DNA of 64,000 nucleotides from assembly GCF_001540865.1 (NCBI RefSeq), contig NC_033641.1, positions 4,816,009-4,880,008 on the forward strand, in the 5' to 3' direction. The notes under the pieces are model-generated. The model did no database searches. It saw nothing but the letters and a program-made list of their open reading frames with translations, and had not been told where the DNA came from. Positions 9,009 to 19,319 of the stretch are shown one piece after another; position 1 is the stretch's first letter, and every line of letters begins with the position of its first letter. The DNA comes from Ananas comosus (lineage: Eukaryota > Streptophyta > Magnoliopsida > Poales > Bromeliaceae). The position numbers and the translations under genes are program-made.

Positions 9009-12000
9009 TTAGCGTTGGAATGAGATAGAGTATGAGCCGGTGTTTGGGTCTTTCACAGCTTTAAAGTTGTCGACGCTCATTCCGAATCGCCCCAAAACTG
9101 AATTCCCCATCTCTTTCAGTTTTGCTGCAGCAAAATTGAATAATATTGTTAGATTATCCACATTTACGAGTGCAAAATTGAATACATGTAATAAGCGTTG
9201 AAAGCTAGTTTGTGAGAATTATTATCCTCGTAAGATAGTAAAACAGAAATTATGCCTAATTATTTACCGATCATCTCCTCCTTCATCTTCTCTCTCTTTT
9301 CAGCTGCTAATGGCTCAAGACGTTGCAATGATTTCCTTGCTTGGTCATTTGAAGGTTCCAGCTCGATTACTTTTTTCATATCTGCATTAAAATTTGATAG
9401 CAGGTTAAGTAAGGAGCCATGATAAATAACTTATTTGAAAATTTTTCACATGAAATAAAGAGCAGGTCATTTGCAAGGAAAGAGCATAGTAAATGAGCCA
9501 ATCGATTCAAAACAAATGAATCAACCGACATATGCAGAAGTTCAAACTGACCAGCAATAGCTTCTTCATAATGTTCGAGCTTCTCGTGTGCTTCTGCCCT
9601 CCTAAGTAGTGCTTTCAAATATGAAGGATTCAACTCCAGCGCCTTCGTGCATTCCTTTATTGTTTCATCATATTTACCCTGTAAAAGCACAATAAACAAA
9701 TCACTATTCCTCGAAGTCTTGCAAGTTAATGGACCAAATCATTAAATTTCAAATGGCTATGGAGAAGACAAGAAAAGGTATTGCTTTCGGTAAAGGTTCC
9801 TGTTTGTTTTGCCGAAAGTAGAGAAGGGTGAATCAGTTGTCAGCTGCAAACAGCCACTTCCGCAGTTTGGTTCACCGTAATATAACTATAGCCGAAACTC
9901 AGGCTCCCCAAAACAACATAATTAACTTCAGCACAAAACAACGTAACTAACTTCAACGCAGAGTTCAGTCCAAAACAACGTAATCTACTTTGGCCCACCC
10001 TGGACCTAAGTCAATTACAGGAAAGAAGAGTGTGGGAAAATAAAATAAAATATTATAAAAGGAAACTTATTTTCCGAATAGGATTACCACCCCTCGTCTA
10101 AATATATTTGATTGTAATACTAATTTCTCTTTTATTTAGTTTGCAATTTTGAAATATAATGAAAATTGGTTAATTAAGTTCTTTTTTTTTTTAACATAGT
10201 TCGCACATTTGAAATGCTATGAAAATTGATTAGTTGAGTGTTAACATCTCTTTTTCTTTAGAATTTTATTATTGCATTACTATAATTTATGTAAGAAAAA
10301 AATTAATTCAGTTGCTTTAAATTACATTTTTTTAATTATATACGGATACAATTATAATATTTTTCCTACTTATTATACTATAATTTATTATTTGTCAAGT
10401 CATATAAGAGGCAACAATGTCATATGAGTAGAAAGCTATATATGAGATAAGTTTGCCGAAGGAGTGGGGAAACAATAGCTTTTAGTGAAACAAACACAGG
10501 AAGCAAGGGACTTCAATTTTTGTTCCATTAGCTTCTTGCCAGACAAGTAGCAGAACTTGGGAAACTTCACTTGTATAGCTACAGAACAAACAACAGAGGA
10601 GAAAGAAATTTTCACCTGAACTCTAGTTCAACCAAGAGTCCAATTCAACCTGAACTTAACCTTTGGTGACACAAACAGGCCCTAAGCGAATTTTAACGAA
10701 GGCTCAAAACACAACTAAAAGCTTCTCACATACAAAGTGTAATACCGAGCTCCAGTTAAAACAACTGAGTTTTGGTATGAAAAGTTTATAAGTGAAACGA
10801 CTCCTAAAAGAATTTTAAAGTCTTAATAGAATTTAGTTATAATTTGTCTAAGACCAAATATTGAGTTTCGTAATTATTGAAAGTTTTAACTAGATATTCA
10901 ACCAATCAGAGTAACTACAGAAAAATATTTATTTAATGGGCTGAATGATCTCCAAACTTAAAGAATTAGAGATTGTTCTTAAAGTTTCATCATGATCTAA
11001 ATACCGAATGATTTAAAATGAGGTTTAAATATAATTGCAGGTGTTGCTCAGTATTACAGATGTGAAAAGTATCTTCCAAAAATTATAATAATAATTATGA
11101 TGATGATTACGGGCCTTAGGTATCAAATTTGGACTAAATTTGATATTTAAAAGGCATATACACTAAATAGGTCTAGACTATAATTATTTAAAAGTTGAGA
11201 GGCTTCAACGTAAAAATGCCTTCAAACTTATCCAACCAGCCAAAACCGCCTCATTTTCACAGCCACAACCGCCTCCTTCGCCGCCTCATCACCTATATAT
11301 AAACCCGATTGGTTTTATTTCCACTGCCATTGTGTGTTTTCGTCGCTTTTTCTTTTGTTTACCAATTTCTTCCCACTACACTTTTGTGTTCATATAAAAT
11401 TATCTTGTTGGGAGTCTCTAAAATTCCAATCCAAGCCTTTCAAGAAGTTTATCTCATTCCTAGGCTAAGAGGAAATTTTGGGGAACCACGAGAAACCCTA
11501 ACAGCATAAACCAGTAAGGATTTCTTAACTAAGGTGGGTAGAAGCTCTCCAGTAGTGGTTTGGTCTTACTCTATGTCTAATAGCATTAGTTTGAGCATTG
11601 TTGATTAAAATTCTACTCTTGCTTGCTAGTTGCTTCCTTTGATTCCATGATTTTGTCGTTATCGTTCATTTAGCATGCTTAATGAATCTCTATCGATATT
11701 GCTTATTGTCTATCTTGACAGTGGGCATTTCTCTTGAGCAAAGCATGCTTGCTATATAGTAACAGAGCAAAGTATTTTATGAATCATCATTCCTCTATTA
11801 CCTGCTTACTAGTTGTAGCATCTTCTTATTAAAAGTCTTAATTGAGATGATTTATTGATTAGTTTGAACATGAGCATATAACCATAGCTTGCAAAATGAG
11901 ATATTGGTTAAAAAACAATTTGGGTAGTCGCTCCTTTGATTACCCCTCCGGAGTTGGATTAGAAAATTCTTTAAACTATTTAAAACAAGATCTATACTCT

Positions 12001-15000
12001 TGATCTTAATTACAAAACTCCTATCATCACTTTCTAAAAGATATTCATTTTCAATCGTTCATTATCCACTTGATAGACAAGAGAACAATATCATAAAAGT
12101 ATGAAATTTGATTTCTAGATAATTTAAAAGGTCTAAGATCGTATTCAACGGTGTCGATCGTCAATTTGGAGGCTCCATCATCGAAAACAAATCAGCAGAA
12201 ACGGAGCCCTTTTCCTACTAATAGCATTCCAGCTCAACTCTATATGGTGTGTGCACGCGCGCACGTGCCTACGTGTTTGCGTATTTGCACTTGCCCAACT
12301 TTGTGCATGCGTGTGTGTGAATACATGTGTATATGCGTGTGTGCACGTGGCACGCATGTTTGTGTATTGCACATGCACAACTCTATGTGTGAGAGAAAAG
12401 GGGGTTGATCTTCCTCTGCATAAAGAGGAGCAAAGTTGACCCATAATCACAAATTTATTATCGCAATTCAGCACAGCCAAGCAACTAAGGCTCTATTTGG
12501 ATGTCGGAATAAGATATTCAATGATAACTTATTCTGTATTAAAATATTCTTGTGTGATTGAAACTTGTTTGATTTTTCCTCCCTGAAAAGTCTTACAATC
12601 TATAACATAGTAAGATAGTATATTTCACGTAGGGGGTGATTTATCTTATTTCAAAAAAATGACTTAAAGGTCCAGTATGATATCCATTCTAAATATTCGA
12701 TGACACTCCTCATCGACCAAATACTACATGCTTCTTGAATAAGGCCTTGTTTTGGATGCATGAGTATTTCATTCTGAATATACCTTCGCTTTACTCAAGA
12801 AGGCGTAGTATTTGGTATATAAGAAATATAATCAAATGTCTAAAATGAAATAACATATTTCACTTTCTAGTCAATTTTTTGGGATAAGATAAATCATCTT
12901 ATAGGTGAGATATGTAATCCTACTAAAGCATAGATGACAAGGCCCTTCAGGGAGCAAAAATCAAACTTTTTGCCTCCAATCATACAAGAAAAAGTTCACG
13001 CCACATAAGTTATTCAAGGATAACTTATTCCAACACCCAAACATGGCCTAAATCGAAAGAATATGCTGAATTAAGTATTATGCATCCAAAGGGCCTAAAT
13101 ATACCCATCATCATATTAAACATGAATCACTAGTCCAAGAAAAGTATCAGGTTTCTCCCAATAGCTAGTCTGAGTTTTGATGAAGGCCCTGTTTGGATAA
13201 CGAAAAAGTTATCGATGGATAACCTATTCCGTATGAGGATATTCTAGTATGATTGTAAATAATGAATTTGATTTTTATTTCTTCAAAGGTCTTACTACCC
13301 ATGATTTGGTAGAATAACATATATCACCGACGACATGATTTATCTTATTCTAAAAAAATGACTTGAAATCCTAATATGATATTATTTTTCTAAATATTTG
13401 ATCACACTTCTTATCAATCAAGTATACAAATTTTTGAGTAAATCAAGAAAATATACCGAACAAAATATTCATGTACCCAAACAGGGCCTAAAGGAGTTGT
13501 TCATATGAACATTTGAGCACATGCAATCTCTAAACTTACAAAAATACCAATTTCAGTTTTAACCTATAAAATCTACATAACAAAAATCGATAACAAGAGA
13601 ATACACCATAATGTCTCACTATGTTTTCCATGTTATGATGAATTCTAATATTTCCTCTGATTTAACTTGTCTCACTTGGTTTTCAATGTTATGATGAATT
13701 CTAATATTTCCTTCGATTTAACTATTAACTTTCATTAGCAAACTCATGAAACTTTGAAAAGAAATTGTCAGAAACATGAGAAATTGTTAAATAAACACAA
13801 ATTTGTCTGAACCAAGAGTTAAAAATTTCTAGAAACCTAATAACTAAGGCACTTGAGCATTTGCTAACAATTAAGTCCTGACTATGATAAATTCCCACGC
13901 AGATTCAACCTGTAAACATTAAAATCTTATCCCAACAATTAATTTGGATCAAGTGCTAACATAAGATTGAATTCGATCAATTTTCTAATGATAGTATGGG
14001 CATAGCATGCAATATGTTGCCGGATGGCATTAGTAAATGCGGATTGCAGGGCTAAGTTGGCAGTCACTACGTGAGTGGCTCAATCCAATTTAAGAAACAG
14101 ATGAGGTATGTAGCCAAAAACTCGATGCATGAGACGATATACTTTAAAATCTCTATAAGCCTACAACAACAAATAGTCCCTTGGCATTTCTCATGTTACA
14201 TGCATGAACAAGAGAAAACAAAAAGGAACAGTACAATACAAGCAAAAACACTTTCATGAGTAGAATTTTCTATCCTAAAGTTAAGAACTCCATAAAGTTA
14301 AAATGTCGAACTAACAGATAAAATTTATTATTACCAAGGTTTATTGCTGTGCAAAAATTTATTATTATCAAGGTTTATTGCTGTGCAAAAATCATCTCTA
14401 GCCTCCTCTATTGAGCACAGTTGGTACTAATTACCTCTACAAGCATAAACTGTCATATTACTATTAGTAACAAGCATTCAATAAATAGAGCTGAATATAC
14501 CTAGCAAACAAGAAGTTTGACATACCAGTTTTGAGAAGCATATGGCTCGGTTCGCATGGCACATGGAACTAATTTCTTCCGATGATTGCACTTCAGAAGC
14601 AATCTGTAAAGCAATTTCGTATTGTGACAGTGCATCATCATACTTGCCCGCACAGAAAAGTTTGTTCCCTTCAGCTTTAGCATCATTTGCTTGATTTAAA
14701 GCTTTCTGACATAACAAGAAAAAGGGTCAAAAGTTTACAAAGGCTCGATGCTCCTATTAGTACAAATAATTGGAGAAGAATTTATATAACAGGTTGAAGG
14801 ATTTCATGTGCAGCCTTGATAATTTTGAGGAACTAGGAAGATGCATTCAAATTCTAATATATTGGGAAGATAATATAAATGAGCAAAATAAATATAGCAG
14901 CAGCACCACATTTTTCTTACCATAATTTCTGTTGGTTTGGACATTAACGATTGAGAACATGAAAATAATTGTAAAGGCACCTTAAATTCGACAAGATTCT

Positions 15001-16856
15001 ATATGGAACCACTAGGGAGTCTAAAAACATGCCAATGATTCCTACTCCACTATACCAGCATCTTCAGTACAGTTTCCTTTCTCAAAAAATGGGTTGGTTG
15101 GTTGTAACCAAAGCATGGAGTATTGGAGTGAGATGCACATCAAACACTGATTAAGCCATCGAATTAAGTTTTAAGGGGGTATATAAGACTAATATAGTCT
15201 GCAAAAGGATAGCCCTCCATCTCGAGATGGCCCCCAACAAAACCACCGCAGCATGCGTTTTCTAAGGGATAAGGATGGGAGTTTGGTCTAACAAGTCTCA
15301 TATGAAAATAGCAGCACGCTGCCAACTTGTGCGATAAGTGGCATAATGCATGTTCACCAACACATGCACACAAAAATTGTCAATACAAGAAACACTAAGA
15401 ACAGGTTTTCTTTCTAGCAGTTAGCTACTCAAGAACTTCAATGACATTCACGTAGCAGAAATTCATTCAACAAGCAACAAGCGCTATTTATGCCTCATGG
15501 ACTCAACTTGAACTCTCTGTAATCATTGGACATTTTTGTTTACCTACTGTAAGTAAGTTTGAGACGAAAAATAACTTGTTATAAAACTAAATTTCATAAC
15601 AATAGAAGTTTCGTACGATCAATATGCTCAATTCGCAAGGTTAAGATCCAAAGGGCCTCAGGTGCATCATATGGTTTTAAAAAAAAATGTAATGTTAATT
15701 CAAATCCACGAATGAAATTTCAGGCTGTCAAGATGCATATCATTATGAATATCCATAAAAGTTTCAAAGATCCATGACAGAAAAGCAACATTAATGAGAG
15801 AGGTAAGCTTAAAAGGCAAATTTTCTTCAACTTCTTAAGATCTTCCTAACTCATCAGATCAACAAAGAAAAAAGTTCATCATCTAACAAAGACAGTCATG
15901 CTAGTACTAGATTTAAAACGAAAATAAAGTCCTAGAGTATGGAGTAGAATAGGTGGCAACGAATAACCCTAATGGCATTACTTCGAAACATGCTAGCATG
16001 TTACACACCACTTAAAACAATAGAATGTATTAACTCTTTTCACCTTGGCATGTGAACTCCAAAACCAAATTCCCTGTACTCCCAACACCGCTCTACCCTC
16101 CTTGTTGTCATGCCCACTCTAAATCCTTAGAAACAAAAAAAAAAAGGAAAAGTTTTATAAATAGCCTAAATCAGAGAGGAGGATACAATACGTTAGATAG
16201 GAACGGAGCCATTAAGCGGCACACAGTGGCCATGGTTCCCCCTCAAATTCTGAAAATTTCATATGAGTCCTTTGTAGCAAAAAATCAAAATATTACAAAT
16301 TTTTAGTTTTTAGTGAGGGGGCCAAATTGAAATTTTTTCACAAAACTTATGCTCCCAATCTTCCCCTCCACCACCTCGGCCCTTCCTCTCCACTGCCTCT
16401 AGTCCTACTCCTCCTTGAGCACATCGTCGCCGACAAACTCCTCTCCTAACTATACATGGTCGAATTTTTCTCTGCCAAATCTAAATCTTGGTCCCCGAAA
16501 TCTTAATTCCTGGCTGTCTCTAAAGTTAGATAACAATTTTTGTGAATCTTAAAGCAAGCTCAAGTGTTATCTAATAGCTCATGCCCTGCTATCATACGAT
16601 TTTCTTTTCTTTTTTTTTTCCTCTCTCTCTCTCTCTTTCCTAAGGGATGTTGCTAAAACTATTCCAGCACAACATTGATGTCAAATCGAAAGCCAAACAA
16701 TTAGTGTTAGATCTAAGAAACTTGAGCAATCTTTAATTAATTGCATTTAGAACCAATTGAATAAGATGAACAATTTAACACAACTTATACCTCGCGCATC
16801 TGCTCATCAGTGAGAGCATCCTCGAAGGATTCTCCATCCTCTTCGATCACAACCAT
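9009..16856 (-). CDS. TTC1-like tetratricopeptide co-chaperone, five coding exons
   Basis: Coding exons on the minus strand are 16791-16856, 14526-14705, 9552-9678, 9268-9381 and 9009-9124. All have GT donors and AG acceptors, phases match, and the product is 200 residues ending in FQR-stop. Residues 1-22 are acidic. Three TPR units follow, at about 31-64, 70-103 and 104-137, then a basic helix (RLEPLAAEKREKMKEEM) and a conserved tail (LGRFGMSVDNFK). The five residues of the carboxylate clamp that grips the EEVD end of HSP70/HSP90 can be read as K32, N36, N74, K104 and R108. The role is therefore inferred to be a cytosolic HSP70/90 adaptor of the TTC1 family. Plant relatives often have a longer acidic N-terminus. 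Here an acceptor (TTTTAACAG) lies 10 bases before the chosen ATG, so an upstream coding exon could be missing. Intron 2 is 4.8 kb and holds three MITEs. Confidence 0.88.
9794..10682. mobile_element. Tourist-like MITE in intron 2
   Basis: The left end AGGTTCCTGTTTGTTTTGCC and the reverse-complemented right end GGGCCTGTTTGTGTCACC are similar, and both sides are flanked by TAA (9791-9793 and 10683-10685). A TAA duplication with GG(G)CCTGTTTG ends fits PIF/Harbinger-derived Tourist elements (family knowledge). At ~889 bp it is long for a MITE. The interior is AT-rich and non-coding. The ends match imperfectly, so the call is moderate. Confidence 0.55.
10686..11224. other. Intron 2 sequence without recognisable elements
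   Basis: AT-rich, no open frame of note, no repeat I could pair. It lies inside the large second intron of the TTC1-like gene. Confidence 0.5.
11225..11520 (+). other. Promoter-like fragment within intron 2
   Basis: CACCTATATATAAACCCG at ~11290 looks like a plant TATA box on the plus strand. About 200 bases further a short leader ends with GAAACCCTAACAGC. A 66-codon ORF starting at 11309 has no recognisable domain. This may be the promoter and leader remnant of an old inserted element, oriented against the host gene. A function is not supported. Confidence 0.3.
11950..12245. mobile_element. Remnant of the MITE family seen at 22.4-22.8 kb
   Basis: TTTAAACTATTTAAAACAAG and the following TATACTC at ~11970-12000 pair with the reverse complement of ~22585-22620. 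CGGTGTCGATCGTC..TTTGGAGGCTCCATC at ~12150-12180 pairs with both ends of that element. The last part, CTACTAATAGCATTCCAGCTCAACTCTATA, matches the end of the (TA)n-flanked MITE at 51545. It is a degraded or composite copy. Confidence 0.5.
12241..12395. repeat. Alternating purine-pyrimidine (GT/GC) tract
   Basis: About 150 bases consist largely of TGTGTG, GCGCGC, CACGTG and TGCATG steps with few interruptions. Overlapping ORFs on both strands are products of this composition. Such alternation is the known sequence preference for left-handed Z-DNA. Whether that forms here is unknown. Confidence 0.7.
12489..13048. mobile_element. Tourist-like MITE in intron 2, 560 bp
   Basis: It starts GGCTCTATTTGGATGTCGG and ends, reverse-complemented, GGCCATGTTTGGGTGTTGG. 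Both sides carry the TAA duplication (12486-12488 and 13049-13051). The two halves are largely inverted copies: AATAAG..TTGATTTTT..TTTATCTTA segments pair with the opposite half. The internal GGCCTTGTTTTGGATGCATG at ~12744 looks like another element end, so a nested insertion is possible. Confidence 0.75.
13185..13488. mobile_element. Tourist-like MITE in intron 2, 304 bp
   Basis: The ends GGCCCTGTTTGGATAACG and, reverse-complemented, GGCCCTGTTTGGGTACATG flank an interior that resembles the neighbouring 560-bp MITE (ATGATTTATCTTATTC, AAAAAATGACTTGAA). TAA follows the right end and GAA precedes the left, so the duplication has one mismatch or is lost. Confidence 0.75.
13489..14525. other. Intron 2 (distal part), no element recognised
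   Basis: AT-rich. A ~40-base phrase with CAATGTTATGATGAATTCTAATATTTCCT occurs twice at ~13625-13715 in tandem, and AAGGTTTATTGCTGTGCAAAAATT occurs twice at ~14336-14395. Both look like small local duplications. Confidence 0.6.
14706..16790. other. Intron 1 of the TTC1-like gene
   Basis: This is 2.1 kb between coding exons 1 and 2. No mobile element ends were found. The part from ~16025 to the exon recurs at 28015 and 31020 with small differences, including a CT-rich run at ~16600-16640 and the phrase AATCCTTAGAAAC. That part belongs to the duplicated block. Confidence 0.7.
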
Positions 16857-17084
16857 CTCTTCTTTCCTGTTAAAAAGAGGGGAAAATGATTCATATTGGA
16901 GATTTCAACACCAAAAAAACGAAGGGAAAAATGGGGGACTTGGATTCAAACCACTGAACCGGATGAACTGATTACGATTTTGGTTCTACGAATAAATTTT
17001 CGAACAAGGAGAAATGAAAACCGATGATCGATCCTTCCAAGGGTTTTGCACTTTGTAGAGGCTTTAAGTCGGCGACACTTGAGC
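16025..17084. repeat. Duplicated block, copy A (parent, with the live exon 1)
   Basis: This stretch holds the end of intron 1, coding exon 1 and ~200 bases upstream. It recurs at ~28015-29075 (copy B) and, split by a retrotransposon, at ~31020-31752 plus 41884-42220 (copy C). The donor GAG/GTATAAG and the ATG are kept in all three. Only copy A is followed, in the gene's direction, by exons 2-5. Confidence 0.85.
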
Positions 17085-17794
17085 ATAGTTAGTTAATTCG
17101 GATTCGGCAAAAATTCGGTACGGGTATAATTCGGATAAAATTCGCCTTCTAATTTTTAAATTCGTTGAGAAAAAGGGCTAAAAAACGGATTCGCCAATTA
17201 TTCGGATACGTGATTTATACGGATATTATACGTTCACCAATTAAAAATTCGGGATCAAAAATTCGGCTATTAAATTAAGTTTTTTTCTCTCAAGATTTAT
17301 GCTATTAGTATAAATGCTCGTATTTTTTAAGAATAAAAGAATAAAGAGCTACAAAATTAAACTAATTAAGTAAAAAAAATAATAAACTATATTATGCCTC
17401 AAAATAAATAAATAATTATGCAAAAAAGAGATCAAGATAGTCCATATCTAAATGTAAAATATAAAAGGTTCACATACAATTATAGTTAGAAACTAAATAC
17501 AAGATGAAACTGGCACTTTGCATAGTGCATAACTGCATGCCAGCATATCTAAATTCTGAAGTCTAAACAGTAAACAAATAAAAGATACAAGAGTTCCTGG
17601 TCCCTAATACAAGAGTTCCTGGTCCCTAAGTTAATTAAGATTATTTAGCTCTATGTTTGGGTCTTCTTTGTGCATAACAGAGAATGGACACATTCAATTT
17701 AAGCACTCGAGCCATTTGTGTATAAAAAAAGTATCCATCAGATGGACTAAAAGCTTCTAACTTTTGCTTTGAAGAATGAAAACTCAAATCGTAC

Positions 17795-18060
17795 CTGGTT
17801 TGTAAAGAACCACCCGATTACTGATCTATCGTTGGATAGCGGAAGCGGCAGCGGAAGAGGAAGAGGCGACGAGGAGGGTTTCGATTTCTGAAGAGTGAAG
17901 AACCCGATCTTCGATCTTCGATTTCTGACATTAGGACGGGCTCTCGATAGGCGTTCGGCGAGCGGCCGGAGAGGAAGGAGGGGACGGAGAAGACCGCACC
18001 GGCCGCAGGGGTCGCTGGCAGGGCACCCGCTGCAGGGGTCAGGAAGTTAGGGCAACCCTT
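17795..18060 (-). promoter_or_regulatory. GC-rich possible promoter and non-coding first exon
   Basis: On the minus strand a GC-rich tract is followed by a CTTC-rich leader (AAATCGAAGATCGAAGATCG and on) that ends in CAAACCAG/GTACGA, a good donor site. An acceptor (TTTTAACAG) waits at 16867, 10 bases before the coding ATG. The leader has no ATG and has in-frame stops, so it would be 5' UTR. It lies inside the TIR element at 17085-18357, so either the element carried the promoter in or the splice prediction is wrong. Confidence 0.35.
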
Positions 18061-18137
18061 TTTTTGGAGGGGTTGGGGTGGGAGCCGTGGGAGGGGCGAT
18101 TTTTGAGAGAAGGGAATTTCTTTTTTCTTGTTTTTCT

Positions 18138-18160
18138 TTTTTTTTTTTTTTTTTTTTTTT
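18138..18160. repeat. Poly(T) run
   Basis: A run of ~23 T lies within the right half of the TIR element, near its GC-rich core. It is read as poly-Lys by a minus-strand ORF that is not a gene. Confidence 0.85.
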
Positions 18161-18366
18161 GGCCTTTTGGGCGTCGCAGCAACTGCACTGTTCTTTTGTT
18201 CGCAAACCGCGTATAATTCGCAAATAATTATTTTTATTCAAAAAATTATATATTTTTTTTTCAAATTTTTTCAAAAAAATACGAAAACGTCTATTTAATT
18301 TGATTTTTTAAAAATTCACGAATAATTCGCGAATAATTTACGAATAAACTAACTATACTCTTGAGC

Positions 18367-19178
18367 CCAAATTTTTTTTTGCATTTAACCTCCTTAAAAT
18401 CTTTTTATTTTATAAATGAACCAATTAAAATTATAAAAGTAGAGACGATCTTGTATTTGCACACGTAGGCACACGTTGTATTTAGAATAGCTTATTATGT
18501 TATTAACTAAACACGGAAAAAAAATTACCGTGTTCATTTGAAATATTTCGCATGATGCCTATGTCTACATGCGGAGTCATTTCTACATTCATAATTTTGA
18601 CAAGATTATTTATAAAATAAAATTTCTAAATGCAAACAAAGCCCTCTCCGGTATCATAGTTAGTTAATTCGGATTCGGCAAAAATTCAGTATAGATATAA
18701 TATGAATAAAATTTGTCAATTATTCGAATATGCAATTTATACGAAAGTTATTAGTTTACCGTTAAAAAATTCGGTGTAAAAAACTAGGCAATTAAATTAA
18801 ACTTTTTTCTCTATATTCATATTAGAGAAAAATTCGTCAACGCGACGAGTCCGGAGCATTACAGAGTTTCGATGGCGAGCGGCGCGCGGTCGGGGGCGGG
18901 GGAGGCAGGGGTGACTCTGGTGAGAAGCTAGGGCTTTTCTTTTTTTATTTGAGCCAGAGGATTTTTTTATTTTTTTATTTTTGGAAGGTGGATCAGCTCG
19001 GATCTGAATAGTTATTATACTGTATTCAGATCGAATCTAAGTAGTTATTATACTGTATTCAAACCATACAAATAAATAAATAGAAATATATGATTATAGT
19101 ATAATATATATATATCGTGATATAATATATAGTAGTAGTATGGGTGAATAGTAGCGGTACAGGACTCCGTATATACGG

Positions 19179-19210
<32 letters not shown>
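18367..19210. repeat. Flank repeated in copies B and C, with a second TIR-element end
   Basis: TTGCATTTAACCTCCTTAAAATC at ~18380-18650 recurs at ~42228-42510. ATAGTTAGTTAATTCGGATT at ~18657 starts a partial copy of the TIR element above, broken at ~18835. The GC-rich ATGGCGAGCGGCGCGCGG and the following ~200 bases with the twice-repeated AGTTATTATACTGTATTC recur at ~29385 and ~43065. A (TA)n run closes it at 19177-19210. No gene seen. Confidence 0.7.
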
Positions 19211-19215
<5 letters not shown>

Positions 19216-19319
19216 GTCCCTACAAAGATAGTGAATTGCAGATACATCCTTGCAAAACTCAATTTTCAGAAGTTGTCCCTACAAAAGTCCTAATGTATGC
19301 AGATATGTCCCTCTGGTTA

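Larger units (their letters stand above)
17085..18357. mobile_element. TIR element with 9-bp duplication in the gene's 5' flank
   Basis: The left end ATAGTTAGTTAATTCGGATT and the reverse-complemented right end TATAGTTAGTTTATTCG match. The flanks are CACTTGAGC (17076-17084) and CTCTTGAGC (18358-18366). Copy B keeps CTCTTGAGC on the left, so the 9-bp duplication was originally exact. Copy C at ~42210 shows an unbroken GACTCTTGAACCTAG, which looks like the empty site. A 9-bp duplication suggests a Mutator-type element, though a hAT type with 8 bp cannot be excluded. The middle (~17795-18060) is GC-rich and gene-like, unlike the AT-rich ends. Partial relatives lie at 18663 and 42515. Confidence 0.7.

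Noticed and set aside
12178..12480. Cys/Thr/His-rich ORFs of 62-100 codons
   Set aside because: Product of the alternating GT/GC tract.
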